The notes beneath the pieces were generated by a model, which searched no databases, was not told where the DNA came from, and saw only the letters and a program-made list of their open reading frames with translations. 64,000 nucleotides of DNA, from assembly GCF_004296935.1 (NCBI RefSeq), contig NZ_SCVH01000137.1, forward strand, positions 1-64,000. Direction: 5' to 3'. How positions within the stretch are numbered: position 1 is the stretch's first letter; every line of letters begins with the position of its first letter. Below are positions 50,742 through 59,203 of this stretch, piece by piece. A program made the position numbers and the translations under genes. This DNA comes from Reyranella sp. (GTDB taxonomy: Bacteria > Pseudomonadota > Alphaproteobacteria > Reyranellales > Reyranellaceae).

Positions 50742-52019
50742 GTGACCGTCACGCTCAATATCCTCGAGATCGGTGCTCGCGGCGACGGGGTCGCACAAGA
50801 GGAGGGGCAGCGTTACTTCGTGCCCTTCACCCTGCCGGGCGAAATCGTCGAGGCCGAGCCGCGCGACAAGCGGGGAGAAGGCATCGTCGCCGATCTCGCA
50901 GAAATACTCGCCCCGTCGCGCCACCGCGAGCCGGCGCCCTGCAAGCACTTCGGCACCTGCGGCGGCTGCGCCCTGCAGCATTGGCGGCGGGACATCTATG
51001 CCGGCTGGAAGAACGAACTGATCGTGCGGGCGCTGGAGCAGCGTGGTGTCGTGGCACCTCCCTTCGAGCCGGCGCTTGGCGGATTGCCGAACGAACGCCG
51101 CCGGGCGGACTTCGTCGTGCGCCGGCAAGGGCGGCGGTCGGTTGCGGGCTTCCATGAACGCGCCAGCCAGCAAATCGTCGACCTCGCCGAATGCTTCGTC
51201 GTCACCCCAAGGCTCGTCGCGCTGTTGCCGCTCTTGCGCACGGTACTGGCCGGTATCCTGCCCGAGGGCGCCTCGGCCGATGCGATCGTGAACGACACCG
51301 ATGCCGGCCTCGACGTGCTGGTGCGGCCACACAAGCGCTTCGCCCTGTCGCTGGACGCCAACCAGAGGCTCGTTGCCTTCGCCGGGACCGCCGACCTGGC
51401 GCGTCTCAGCTGGGGCGATCGTGCGACGGCGGAGCCGCTGGTCACACGCCGCCAACCGCGCCTCACCTTCGGTGACGTCGTGCTGGAGCCGCCGCCGGGC
51501 GCCTTCCTGCAGGCGACACGGCGGGCCGAGCAGGCGATGCGCGAGGCCGTGGCGTCATGGCTCGGCGAGGCGAAGCGCGTGGCCGACCTGTTCGCAGGCA
51601 TGGGCACGCTCACGGTCGGACGGCCGTGGCGCGCGACGCTCTATGAAAGCGACAAGCCGTCGATGGCGGCGGTCGAGGCCGCCGGCCGCCGGCTGGGCAG
51701 CGGGAAACTGACGGCGGTCCATCGCGACCTGTTCCGCAATCCGCTGATGGCGGCGGAACTGGATGCCTTCGATGCCGTGGTGCTCGACCCGCCGCGCGCC
51801 GGCGCCGTGGCGCAGTCGGCCGAACTCGCGCGCTCCAAGGTGCCACGGGTCGTCTACGGCGCCTGCGATCCCGGCAGCTTCGCCCGCGACGCGCGGACCC
51901 TGCAGGACGGCGGATACCGGCTGGAGAAATTGCTGCCGATCGATCAGTTCCTGTGGTCGCCGCATGTCGAGTTGATTGCGCTGTTTGTCCGTGCGCCGCT
52001 AAGGTCCGCCAAGAAATGA
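50742..52019 (+). CDS. RlmD/TrmA-type class I SAM RNA methyltransferase
   Basis: The 425-residue enzyme has a TRAM-like N-terminus (LNILEIGARGDGVA), the [4Fe-4S] cysteines in CKHFGTCGGCALQHW, the SAM domain ADLFAGMGTL, the LDPPRAG motif and the nucleophilic cysteine region YGACDPGSFARD. These RNA m5U methyltransferases modify rRNA or tRNA. The start is GTG at 50742, where the domain begins. It follows the asparaginase gene by 7 bp. The exact target base is not predictable. Confidence 0.92.
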   Translation: MTVTLNILEIGARGDGVAQEEGQRYFVPFTLPGEIVEAEPRDKRGEGIVADLAEILAPSRHREPAPCKHFGTCGGCALQHWRRDIYAGWKNELIVRALEQRGVVAPPFEPALGGLPNERRRADFVVRRQGRRSVAGFHERASQQIVDLAECFVVTPRLVALLPLLRTVLAGILPEGASADAIVNDTDAGLDVLVRPHKRFALSLDANQRLVAFAGTADLARLSWGDRATAEPLVTRRQPRLTFGDVVLEPPPGAFLQATRRAEQAMREAVASWLGEAKRVADLFAGMGTLTVGRPWRATLYESDKPSMAAVEAAGRRLGSGKLTAVHRDLFRNPLMAAELDAFDAVVLDPPRAGAVAQSAELARSKVPRVVYGACDPGSFARDARTLQDGGYRLEKLLPIDQFLWSPHVELIALFVRAPLRSAKK

Positions 52020-52035
52020 ATCCGGGAGATCTCAG

Positions 52036-52803
52036 ATGATGTTCGACCTCACAGGCAAGGTCGCGGTCGTAACCGGCGGCAGCCGCGGCATCGGCCGCTC
52101 GATCTGCGAGCAGATGGCCGCGCACGGCGCCAAGGTCGTCGTCTCGAGCCGCAAGCTGCCGGCCTGCGAGGAGGTCGTGAAGGGCATCAAGGCCAAAGGC
52201 GGCGAGGCGACGGCCGTCGCCGCCAGCATCTCCGAGAAGGCCCAACTGGAGAACCTGGTCGCCGAGGCGCGCAAGGCCTACGGCAAGATCGACATCATGG
52301 TCTGCAATGCGGCCTCGAACCCCTACTTCGGTCCACTCACCGGTCTGGAGGAGGACGTGTTCCAGAAGATCATGATGAACAACGTCATGTCTAACCTGTG
52401 GCTCATGAACATGGTCGGGCCGGAGATGGCGGAGCGCAAGGACGGCGCCTTCATCATCGTGTCGTCGATCGGCGCGCTCGTGGGCTCCGCCCATATCGCC
52501 GCCTACAACATGTCGAAGGCGGCCGATCTCTCGTTGGTGAAGTCGCTGGCCATGGAGTGGGGCAAGCACAACATCCGCGTCAACGCCATCGCGCCTGGTC
52601 TCATCCAGACCGACTTCGCCAAAGCGCTGTGGGACAATCCCGAGATCCGCAAGGCCAACGAGAGCAAGGCGGCGCTGAAGCGCATCGGCCAGCCCGATGA
52701 CATCGGCGGCGTCGCGGTGTTCCTCGCGTCGAAGGCCGGCGCCTTCGTCTGCGGCCAGTGCATCATCGCCGATGGCGGCGTGATCGGCGCGGGAGCTGAG
52801 TAG
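52036..52803 (+). CDS. Short-chain dehydrogenase/reductase
   Basis: The 255-residue SDR has the nucleotide motif TGGSRGIG (13-20), the NAS motif in VCNAASNP, the catalytic serine in IIVSSIGAL and Y157-x3-K161 in AAYNMSKA, and it ends ADGGVIGAGAE. It interconverts hydroxy and keto groups with NAD(P). A GGGAGA ribosome site precedes the double ATG. It meets the exonuclease III gene tail to tail with 3 bp between. Confidence 0.92.
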   Translation: MMFDLTGKVAVVTGGSRGIGRSICEQMAAHGAKVVVSSRKLPACEEVVKGIKAKGGEATAVAASISEKAQLENLVAEARKAYGKIDIMVCNAASNPYFGPLTGLEEDVFQKIMMNNVMSNLWLMNMVGPEMAERKDGAFIIVSSIGALVGSAHIAAYNMSKAADLSLVKSLAMEWGKHNIRVNAIAPGLIQTDFAKALWDNPEIRKANESKAALKRIGQPDDIGGVAVFLASKAGAFVCGQCIIADGGVIGAGAE

Positions 52804-52806
52804 CGA

Positions 52807-53595
52807 TCAGGCTGCGACGTCGAGCTCGCACCACACCGGGACATGGTCTGACGGCTCGGTCTTGCCGCGTTCGGCCTTGTCGATGCCGACGGCGGTGAGG
52901 CGGTCGGCGGCTTGCGGCGAGAGCAGCAGGTGGTCGATGCGGAGCCCGTTGTCCTTCTGCCAGGCGCCGGCCTGGTAGTCCCAGAAGGTGTAGCACTCGC
53001 CGTCGGCATGGAAGGCGCGCACGGCGTCGGTCAGGCCGAGATTGAGAAGTTTCCGAAGGGCAGCGCGCGACTCGGGTTGGCAGAGCGCGTCATCGGCGAA
53101 GGCCTTGGGATCGTAGACGTCGACCTCGGTCGGGCAGACGTTGTAGTCACCGCCCAGTACGAACATCTCCTCCCTGGCCAGCAGTTCGCGGGCATGGCCA
53201 AGCAGGCGTTCCATCCAGGCGAGCTTGTAGGCGAATTTCTCGGTGCCGATGGGATTGCCGTTGGGCAGGTAGATGCCACCCACTGTCAGGGGACCGCATG
53301 GTGTCGCCACGCGCGCCTCGACGTAACGCGCCGGCTCGTCGTCGGCATGGCCGGGCAAGGCGCGCGCCGTGACATCGAACGGATGCAGCGAGAGGAGGGC
53401 GACGCCGTTAAAGCCCTTCTGGCCCACGATCGCCACCTTGTAGCCGGCAGCCTCGACCTCGAGCCTGGGAAACTGTGGCTCCTGCGCTTTGATTTCCTGC
53501 AGCACGACGATGTCCGGCTTGGTGCGCTCCAGCCACGAAATGAGGTTTCCGGTCCGCTTGCGGACGGAATTGACGTTCCAGGTCGCGATCTTCAT
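52807..53595 (-). CDS. xthA: Exodeoxyribonuclease III family protein
   Basis: The 262-residue metal-dependent AP endonuclease/exonuclease has the family motifs KIATWNVNSVRKR at the start, the metal glutamate in VLQEIKAQ, the LGGDYNVCP active-site region and the closing SDHVPVWCEL. It nicks DNA at abasic sites in base-excision repair and degrades 3' ends. Length and motif order are normal for XthA. It precedes the ErpA-like gene's stop by 10 bp, on the same strand. Confidence 0.94.
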   Translation of the reverse strand: MKIATWNVNSVRKRTGNLISWLERTKPDIVVLQEIKAQEPQFPRLEVEAAGYKVAIVGQKGFNGVALLSLHPFDVTARALPGHADDEPARYVEARVATPCGPLTVGGIYLPNGNPIGTEKFAYKLAWMERLLGHARELLAREEMFVLGGDYNVCPTEVDVYDPKAFADDALCQPESRAALRKLLNLGLTDAVRAFHADGECYTFWDYQAGAWQKDNGLRIDHLLLSPQAADRLTAVGIDKAERGKTEPSDHVPVWCELDVAA

Positions 53596-53605
53596 CGCGG
53601 CCGGA

Positions 53606-53938
53606 TCACACGCTGAAGGAGTTGCCGCAGCCGCAGGACGAGGTGGCGTTCGGGTTGTTCACCTGGAACGAGGCACCGACCATTTCCTCGACATAGTCGA
53701 GCTGGCTGCCCTTGAGCAGCTCCAGCGAGGTGCTGTCGACCAGCACGGCGGCACCGTCGCGCTCGATCACGAGGTCGTCGTCGCTGCGGGCGTCCTCGAA
53801 GGAGAAGTTGTACTGGAAGCCCGAACAGCCGCCGCCCAGCACGGCCACGCGCATCATCACGGGCTTGGCTTCCTTGGAGGCCAGAAAGGCGATCCGCTTG
53901 GCGGCGCTCTGGGTCACGGAGAAGGTGGTGTCGGTCAT
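53606..53938 (-). CDS. erpA: Iron-sulfur cluster insertion protein ErpA-like (HesB/IscA family)
   Basis: The 110-residue protein has the A-type carrier motifs: the first cysteine in GGGCSGFQYNFSFED and the C-terminal CGCGNSF with the paired cysteines, as in ErpA/IscA. It delivers assembled [4Fe-4S] or [2Fe-2S] clusters to apoenzymes. The ATG at 53938 is where similarity begins; the longer frame upstream is noise. In Alphaproteobacteria an ErpA gene beside xthA is common. The symbol is family-based and IscA is the alternative. Confidence 0.88.
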   Translation of the reverse strand: MTDTTFSVTQSAAKRIAFLASKEAKPVMMRVAVLGGGCSGFQYNFSFEDARSDDDLVIERDGAAVLVDSTSLELLKGSQLDYVEEMVGASFQVNNPNATSSCGCGNSFSV

Positions 53939-54011
53939 GCCTACAAGATGTGGTTGGAAGGCCGGTTCGTCAATGCGTCTAATATCCTCAAATGAGGTGC
54001 GGGAAAGCCCC

Positions 54012-54908
54012 TCAAGAAGCGGGTATCGGGGCTCTTTCGCGGGCTCGAACGCGCTCCCGATGCAGAATATAGAGGCCTGAGCCGATGACCAGCGGCAGGC
54101 CGTACCAGACCGTCCACGAGGGTTCTTCGTGGAACCAGAGGTAGCCGAACAGGACGGCGAGTACGATCGAGGTGTAGTCGAAAGGCGCCAGCACGGCCGC
54201 CGGGGCGAGCCGCCAGGCCCGGGTGATGAGGATCTGTGCCACGCCGCCCAGCAGGCCAAGTACGGTCAGCCAGACCCAGTCCATCGGGGTTGGCCACTTC
54301 CACTCGGGAATGGCACCGACCAACGACACGCCGCTGGCCGTCAGGGCGAACCAGAAGAGGGTGACGATGTCGTGGTCGTGACGGCTCAGCAACCGGACCA
54401 GGATGGTCGAGAGCGCGTAGCAGAAGGTGGCGGCCAACAGGATCAGGGAGATGGGGTGGATCTCCATGCCCCATGGATCGAGCATGATCAGCACGCCCGC
54501 GAAGCCGACAGCGACCGCGCTCCAGCGTCGCCAACCCACGGGCTCGCGCAGCAACGGCACCGAGAGCGCCACCATGAAGAGCGGGGCGGCGAAGGAGATC
54601 GCATAGGCATCGACCAGCGGCATGCGCGGGAAGACGTAGAAGAAGCCCAGCAGGCTGCCAAAGCCGATGACGACGCGAGCCGCCTGCAGCCACGGCCGGT
54701 TGGCGCGCACGATCTTGAGGCCGCCGGCGCGCCAGATCAGGACCGCAACTGGAATCAGGGCGATGGCGCTGCGGAACAGCATGAGCTGAAACGACCCATA
54801 GGTGTCGCCAAGCGCCTTCACCATGGCGTCCATGGTGCAGAACAGCACCAGTGAGCTCAGCTTGAGATAGATGCCGTGCAGGGCGGCGTGTTTGTTGAGG
54901 GCGGACAA
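54012..54908 (-). CDS. EamA/DMT-family transporter
   Basis: The 298-residue protein has ten hydrophobic segments arranged as two EamA repeats. The first repeat is about 10-140 (LSSLVLFCTMDAMVKAL, FRSAIALIPVAVLIW, ARVVIGFGSLLGFFYVFP), and the second contains SLILLAATFCYALSTILV and DYTSIVLAVLFGYLWF. These exporters move metabolites such as amino acids, sugars or purines across the inner membrane. The gene ends 73 bp before the ErpA-like start on the same strand. Confidence 0.92.
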   Translation of the reverse strand: MSALNKHAALHGIYLKLSSLVLFCTMDAMVKALGDTYGSFQLMLFRSAIALIPVAVLIWRAGGLKIVRANRPWLQAARVVIGFGSLLGFFYVFPRMPLVDAYAISFAAPLFMVALSVPLLREPVGWRRWSAVAVGFAGVLIMLDPWGMEIHPISLILLAATFCYALSTILVRLLSRHDHDIVTLFWFALTASGVSLVGAIPEWKWPTPMDWVWLTVLGLLGGVAQILITRAWRLAPAAVLAPFDYTSIVLAVLFGYLWFHEEPSWTVWYGLPLVIGSGLYILHRERVRARERAPIPAS

Positions 54909-54993
54909 GGTGCGGCATTTGGCTTAGTCCAGCTCGTTCCGTAAAGTGACATTCGCAGGAGGGACCACCGTCAGATGCGCATGAACTGGTTGT

Positions 54994-55377
54994 TTGGCCG
55001 CAATAATGCGCTGCGCGCCCCCGGTGGCCATCGCTCTGCTCGTGCTGGCGAACGTGCTCTTCCCGCCGGCCGCCGACCCCGCGTGCCGTCCCGCCTGCGG
55101 ATGGTCGCTGCGCTTCACTTATTCATATCTGGGCGACCGGGTGATGTCGCAGTTGTCTCCCTTTCTGGCATTGGTGGAGCGCCAGACGGCCCTGCTGAGG
55201 CACTATCGAGCCGGAGCCTTTATCGAGGCGCTGAAGATGATCGATGACTGCCAAGTGGCTGCGGAGGCCGCCGGCTGGCAGCAGGGGTATTACGCAATGA
55301 TGCGCGCGCGGATCGACGGTTTGATCCACGATGCGCCGCAGGACTGGACGGGAGCGTATGTCGCTGAAGAGAAGTGA
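54994..55377 (+). CDS. Small protein with adenylate-cyclase-type C-terminal tail; possible frameshift
   Basis: A frame from TTG at 54994 encodes 127 residues. It has a hydrophobic stretch VAIALLVLANVLF, then LALVERQTALLRHYRAGAF and DAPQDWTGAYVAEEK, which resemble the conserved C-terminal tail of CHASE2-type adenylate cyclases (family-memory, moderate). No catalytic domain is present. A strong AGGAGGG site (54957) precedes an ATG at 54975 in another frame (MRMNWLFGRNNALRA...). Removing one C from the run at 55018-55022 would join it to this frame as a 133-residue protein with an N-terminal membrane helix. It overlaps the D-glutamate cyclase start by 20 bp. Confidence 0.55.
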   Translation: MAAIMRCAPPVAIALLVLANVLFPPAADPACRPACGWSLRFTYSYLGDRVMSQLSPFLALVERQTALLRHYRAGAFIEALKMIDDCQVAAEAAGWQQGYYAMMRARIDGLIHDAPQDWTGAYVAEEK

Positions 55378-56278
55378 GGCCGAGCGGCGGATCGCCGCCA
55401 TCGAAGCCCTGGTCTGTCGCGATGTCGGGCGCAAGACGGGGGAACTGATCGCGGCAAGCAGGGGCGATATGTCGGCGGCGGCGCAATCCCTTGCCGGGGC
55501 ATCGACGGTTGGCCTCATCACCGGCTTCTTCGTGCCACGAGGAGACGTCGCCGCGCCCGAGACCGACGGTCCGGTTGGGACGGCACTCCTCGCCGCCGGG
55601 ATCGCGGCGTGTGGCGTGCCGGCACGGATCGCCGTGGATACGCCTTGCGCCGACGCCGTGCGTGTTGCCGTCGATGCGGCAGGCGGCGGCGTCACCGTCG
55701 ATGAAGTGGGAGTAGGCGACAGTGCAGGCCTCGATCGCTTGTTGGGCACATGGCGCAATGCCGGCGTCAGCCACGCAATCGCGATCGAACGCTGCGGCCG
55801 CAGTGTCGACGGCCGGCCACGCAACATGCGCGGCGTCGACGTTTCGCCCTGGACGGCGCCACTCGACGACCTGTTCCACGGCGGCCCCTGGGCGAAGCTC
55901 GCGGTCGGCGATGGCGGCAACGAGATCGGCATGGGCAAGCTGCCGGCCGGCCTGATCGCGCGGACGGTGCCGAACGGCGCCGAGATCGCCTGCGTGACCT
56001 CCTGCGATCATCTCGTCGTCGCCGGCGTGTCGAACTGGGGCGCCTATGGATTGATGGCTGCACTTGCCGTGCTGCGCGTCGATTGGCGGCCGACGCTCGC
56101 CAGGTTCCTGACAGCGGAACGCGACCTTGCCGTCACGCGAGCGATCGTCGACAAGGCGGGCGCCGTCGATGGCGTCACCGCACGATGCGAGGCCACGGTC
56201 GATGGCTTTGGTCCCGACATCCATGGTGCATTGATCGACGAACTGGGTCGCATTGCGTGGGGGCAGATGGCGGACTAG
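55358..56278 (+). CDS. D-glutamate cyclase family protein (DUF4392)
   Basis: The 306-residue protein is the single-domain D-glutamate cyclase seen as the C-terminal part of mitochondrial DGLUCY. It has ITGFFVPRGD, a DGPVGTALLA segment, and the hallmark GDGGNEIGMGKL near residue 186. The family converts D-glutamate to 5-oxo-D-proline. The ATG at 55358 overlaps the previous frame by 20 bp. It ends 11 bp before the acyl-CoA dehydrogenase start. No glutamate racemase or oxoprolinase gene is nearby. Confidence 0.85.
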   Translation: MSLKRSEAERRIAAIEALVCRDVGRKTGELIAASRGDMSAAAQSLAGASTVGLITGFFVPRGDVAAPETDGPVGTALLAAGIAACGVPARIAVDTPCADAVRVAVDAAGGGVTVDEVGVGDSAGLDRLLGTWRNAGVSHAIAIERCGRSVDGRPRNMRGVDVSPWTAPLDDLFHGGPWAKLAVGDGGNEIGMGKLPAGLIARTVPNGAEIACVTSCDHLVVAGVSNWGAYGLMAALAVLRVDWRPTLARFLTAERDLAVTRAIVDKAGAVDGVTARCEATVDGFGPDIHGALIDELGRIAWGQMAD

Positions 56279-56289
56279 TTTGCGCCGCC

Positions 56290-57456
56290 ATGGAAAATCC
56301 CTACGCCCCGACCCATCCCGAGATCCGCGACGCCGTTCGTCAGCTCTGCCTCAAGTTCGACGGCGCCTACTGGCGTGATCTCGATCGTGAGCGTGGCTAT
56401 CCGACTGCCTTTGTGAAGGCTCTTACCGAAGCGGGCTGGCTCGCGATCCTTATTCCCGAGGAATATGGCGGGTCGGGTCTGGGCATCTCGGCGGCAAGCG
56501 CGGTGCTCGAGGAGATCCACCGTGCCGGCTGCAACGCCGCGGCGTGCCATGCCCAGATGTACATCATGGGTACGGTGCTCCGACATGGCAGCAAGGAGCA
56601 GAAGGAACGCTACCTGCCCAAGATCGCCACCGGTGAACTGCGGCTGCAGGCATTCGGCGTCACCGAGCCGACGAGCGGTACCGATACTCTCAGCCTTCGC
56701 ACCACGGCGGTGAAGAAGAACAACAGCACCTACGTCGTGAACGGCCAGAAGGTGTGGACCAGCCGCGCCGAGCATTCCGACCTGATGCTGCTCCTGGCGC
56801 GCACCACATCGCGCGAGCAGTCTGCCAAGCGCACGGAAGGGCTCTCGGTATTCCTCGTCGACATGCGCGCTACGTTGGGTAACGGGCTCACCATCCGGCC
56901 GATCCGCACGATGATGAACCACAACAGCACCGAAGTGTTCTTCGACAACATGGAAGTGCCGGCCGAGAATCTGATCGGCGAGGAAGGGCAGGGCTTCCGC
57001 TACATCCTGAGCGGCATGAACGCCGAGCGCGTGCTGATTGCGTCGGAGTGCATCGGCGACGGACGCTGGTTCATCGAAAGGGCGGTGAACTATGCCAAGG
57101 AGCGCAAGCTCTTCGGTCGGCCGATCGGGCAGAACCAGGGTGTGCAGTATCCCATCGCGCGTGCCTACACGCAGATCGAGGCGGCCGACCTGATGGTGCG
57201 CAAGGCGGCGACCATGTACGAGGCCGGCATCAACGCCGGCGCCGAGGCCAATATGGCCAAGATGCTTGCCTCGGAGGCGTCGTGGGCGGCGGCCGAGATG
57301 TGCGTGCAGACACACGGCGGCTTCGGCTTCGCCGAGGAGTACGACATCGAGCGCAAGTTCCGCGAGGCGCGGCTCTACACGGTGGCGCCGATCTCGACCA
57401 ACATGATCCTGAACTTCGTTTCGGAGCACGTGCTCGGCCTGCCGCGCTCCTACTAG
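56290..57456 (+). CDS. Acyl-CoA dehydrogenase
   Basis: The 388-residue flavoenzyme has the N-terminal helical domain (GWLAILIPEEYGGSGLGISAA), the middle beta domain with LQAFGVTEPTSGTDT and YVVNGQKVWTSRA, and the C-terminal domain with AERVLIASECIGDGRWFIERA and the QTHGGFGFAEEYDIERKFRE motif. It oxidises an acyl-CoA to the 2-enoyl-CoA, passing electrons to ETF. The ATG at 56290 follows the cyclase stop by 11 bp. It overlaps the Rieske gene tail to tail by 4 bp. Confidence 0.94.
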   Translation: MENPYAPTHPEIRDAVRQLCLKFDGAYWRDLDRERGYPTAFVKALTEAGWLAILIPEEYGGSGLGISAASAVLEEIHRAGCNAAACHAQMYIMGTVLRHGSKEQKERYLPKIATGELRLQAFGVTEPTSGTDTLSLRTTAVKKNNSTYVVNGQKVWTSRAEHSDLMLLLARTTSREQSAKRTEGLSVFLVDMRATLGNGLTIRPIRTMMNHNSTEVFFDNMEVPAENLIGEEGQGFRYILSGMNAERVLIASECIGDGRWFIERAVNYAKERKLFGRPIGQNQGVQYPIARAYTQIEAADLMVRKAATMYEAGINAGAEANMAKMLASEASWAAAEMCVQTHGGFGFAEEYDIERKFREARLYTVAPISTNMILNFVSEHVLGLPRSY

Positions 57457-58565
57457 GCGGCGCCTACGGCGTTCACGATCATCTTCTGGAAGTGAATGAC
57501 CAGATGCTCGCTGCTGGTCAGGAACCTGCCGCGATCCGGAAGGCCACCCAGCAGGCCACGCTGCACTGAGTCCGTCAGGTCGTCGTCTTCCTTGGCGACC
57601 TGCTTGTTGAATGCGATCAGCGACCGGGCGAACGCCTCGCTGACGCCGGGGCCGAAATACTGCTCCGAGAATCCCCTGGTCGCATTCGGTCCATCGGGCG
57701 TCCACACGTCGACCGACAGGTTGGGGAATCCCGGGTTGATGTTGATCGTCAGGTTAGGCCACAGGAAGTGGTACTGCGACTGGGCAACGGCGCCGGCGAC
57801 GTCGTAGATCTCGATCTTGCTTTTGCCCTTCAGGGCCTCCGGACGCACCGGGCCGGTCTGACTCGAGAACCAGCCGTGTGCGGCCAGCTTGTAGGTCTGC
57901 GGCCGCACGTCGATGGCGGCGTTGAAGCCCGGATGGGCGACAGCGCAATGATAGCATTCGAGATAGTTCTCGAGCATCGTCTTCCAGTTCGCCTGTGAGC
58001 GCCACTCTTCGCGGCTGTAGGGCTGGAGCGTATCGAGCACGATGCCGCTGGCATTGATGATGTCGAGGATCGACCCGTAGAGTTCCAGTGCCGGTGGCGC
58101 ATCGCGATCGAGATGGACGAACGCGAAGGGTCCCAGCGCTTCCACGCGGATCGGCAGCAGCGGAAAATCCTCGAGGCGGAGATCGGGTTCGGCCTGCGAG
58201 CGCGGAACGCGCGTGAGGCCACCGGCGAGGTCGTAGGTCCAGGCGTGATAGCCGCATTGCATCATCTTGGCGTTGCCACGCCCCTTCATGACCTCATGCC
58301 GGCGGTGACGGCAGACATTCACGAAGGCAGCCAATCCCTGCTCGTTGCGTACGACCACGACCGGCACGCCGCCGGCGTAGCCGGTGATGTAGTCACCCAG
58401 TTCTGCCAGCTGCGACAGGGGGCCGATGTAGTTCCAGCTCTTGCGGAATACATGCGCGATCTCCCGTTCGGTGATCGACGGATCGGTGTACCAGCGTGAC
58501 GGGAGTGACTCGCCGCGAGCGAGTGCGGTGAGCAGGCTGCGGGAAGGGTCGAGGTCTTGAGTCAT
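57453..58565 (-). CDS. Rieske-type ring-hydroxylating/choline-monooxygenase-like alpha subunit
   Basis: The 370-residue oxygenase has Rieske ligands C85-R-H87 and C104-GYH107 and a mononuclear iron site around ENYLECYHCAVAHPGF (H206, H211). The CRHRRHE and ECYHC patterns match the choline-monooxygenase/carnitine-oxygenase group more than the phthalate group. It hydroxylates a substrate with reductase-supplied electrons; no reductase gene is nearby. It is followed on the same strand by ExoD, lyase and MaoC genes that are upstream in transcription. The substrate is unknown. Confidence 0.9.
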   Translation of the reverse strand: MTQDLDPSRSLLTALARGESLPSRWYTDPSITEREIAHVFRKSWNYIGPLSQLAELGDYITGYAGGVPVVVVRNEQGLAAFVNVCRHRRHEVMKGRGNAKMMQCGYHAWTYDLAGGLTRVPRSQAEPDLRLEDFPLLPIRVEALGPFAFVHLDRDAPPALELYGSILDIINASGIVLDTLQPYSREEWRSQANWKTMLENYLECYHCAVAHPGFNAAIDVRPQTYKLAAHGWFSSQTGPVRPEALKGKSKIEIYDVAGAVAQSQYHFLWPNLTININPGFPNLSVDVWTPDGPNATRGFSEQYFGPGVSEAFARSLIAFNKQVAKEDDDLTDSVQRGLLGGLPDRGRFLTSSEHLVIHFQKMIVNAVGAA

Positions 58566-58576
58566 GAGCTACGCCG

Positions 58577-59203
58577 TCAATTCAGGATAATGGCTCGAAG
58601 GGTCGAGATTGCGGCCATGATCGCGGCGTGGCCGACCATGAGCAGGAAAACCGTCCAGATCGCGGTCACGATCGTGAGCAGCCAGCCGAGCATGGCCATG
58701 ATGCCGTCGTCCTCGATGAGGGCGAGACAGAAGAACAGGATGGCGTACGACGGGAACAGGTTGTCGAAGGGAATCGGCAGCGCCAGCACCAGGATGTTGA
58801 GCGACCAGGCCCCGAGGAGCAACCGCCGCGGCGTGTCGGTCACCCACCACTCGTGACGCACATGCACGGTGTCTTCGAGCCATCGAATATAGCGGCGGGC
58901 GCGGCCGAGGAAGGTCTGCAGCTTGGCGCGCGGCAGGCCGCGTCGGCCGATGATGGCCGGCAATGACGGCACGGGCCGGCCGGCGAAGAACTGGGCCAGC
59001 AGGAACAACATCGGCACGCCGGTTATCGTCGACAGCCAGGGAATGCCGGTTGGAATGATGTTTGGGACGTTGAGCGCCATGATGGCGAAGGCATAGGAGC
59101 GGCCCTGCAGCCCGGTCAGGAAGTCGTCGAGCGTCAGGACGGAGTCGCGGGCGCCGCCGAACATCCGATCCAGCGCATCATAGAGTCCGAAATTGTCCTT
59201 CAT
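58577..59203 (-). CDS. ExoD-family exopolysaccharide synthesis protein
   Basis: The 208-residue integral membrane protein has an N-terminal LYDALDRMFGGARDSVLTLDDFLTGL, a characteristic PNIIPTGIPWLSTITGVPMLFL core, and four or five membrane helices ending LLTIVTAIWTVFLLMVG. This is the ExoD pattern, a protein reported to affect exopolysaccharide production and alkaline tolerance in rhizobia. It is coupled to the lyase gene by a 4-bp overlap and precedes the Rieske gene by 11 bp. Its place in an apparently catabolic operon is unexplained. Confidence 0.85.
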   Translation of the reverse strand: MKDNFGLYDALDRMFGGARDSVLTLDDFLTGLQGRSYAFAIMALNVPNIIPTGIPWLSTITGVPMLFLLAQFFAGRPVPSLPAIIGRRGLPRAKLQTFLGRARRYIRWLEDTVHVRHEWWVTDTPRRLLLGAWSLNILVLALPIPFDNLFPSYAILFFCLALIEDDGIMAMLGWLLTIVTAIWTVFLLMVGHAAIMAAISTLRAIILN

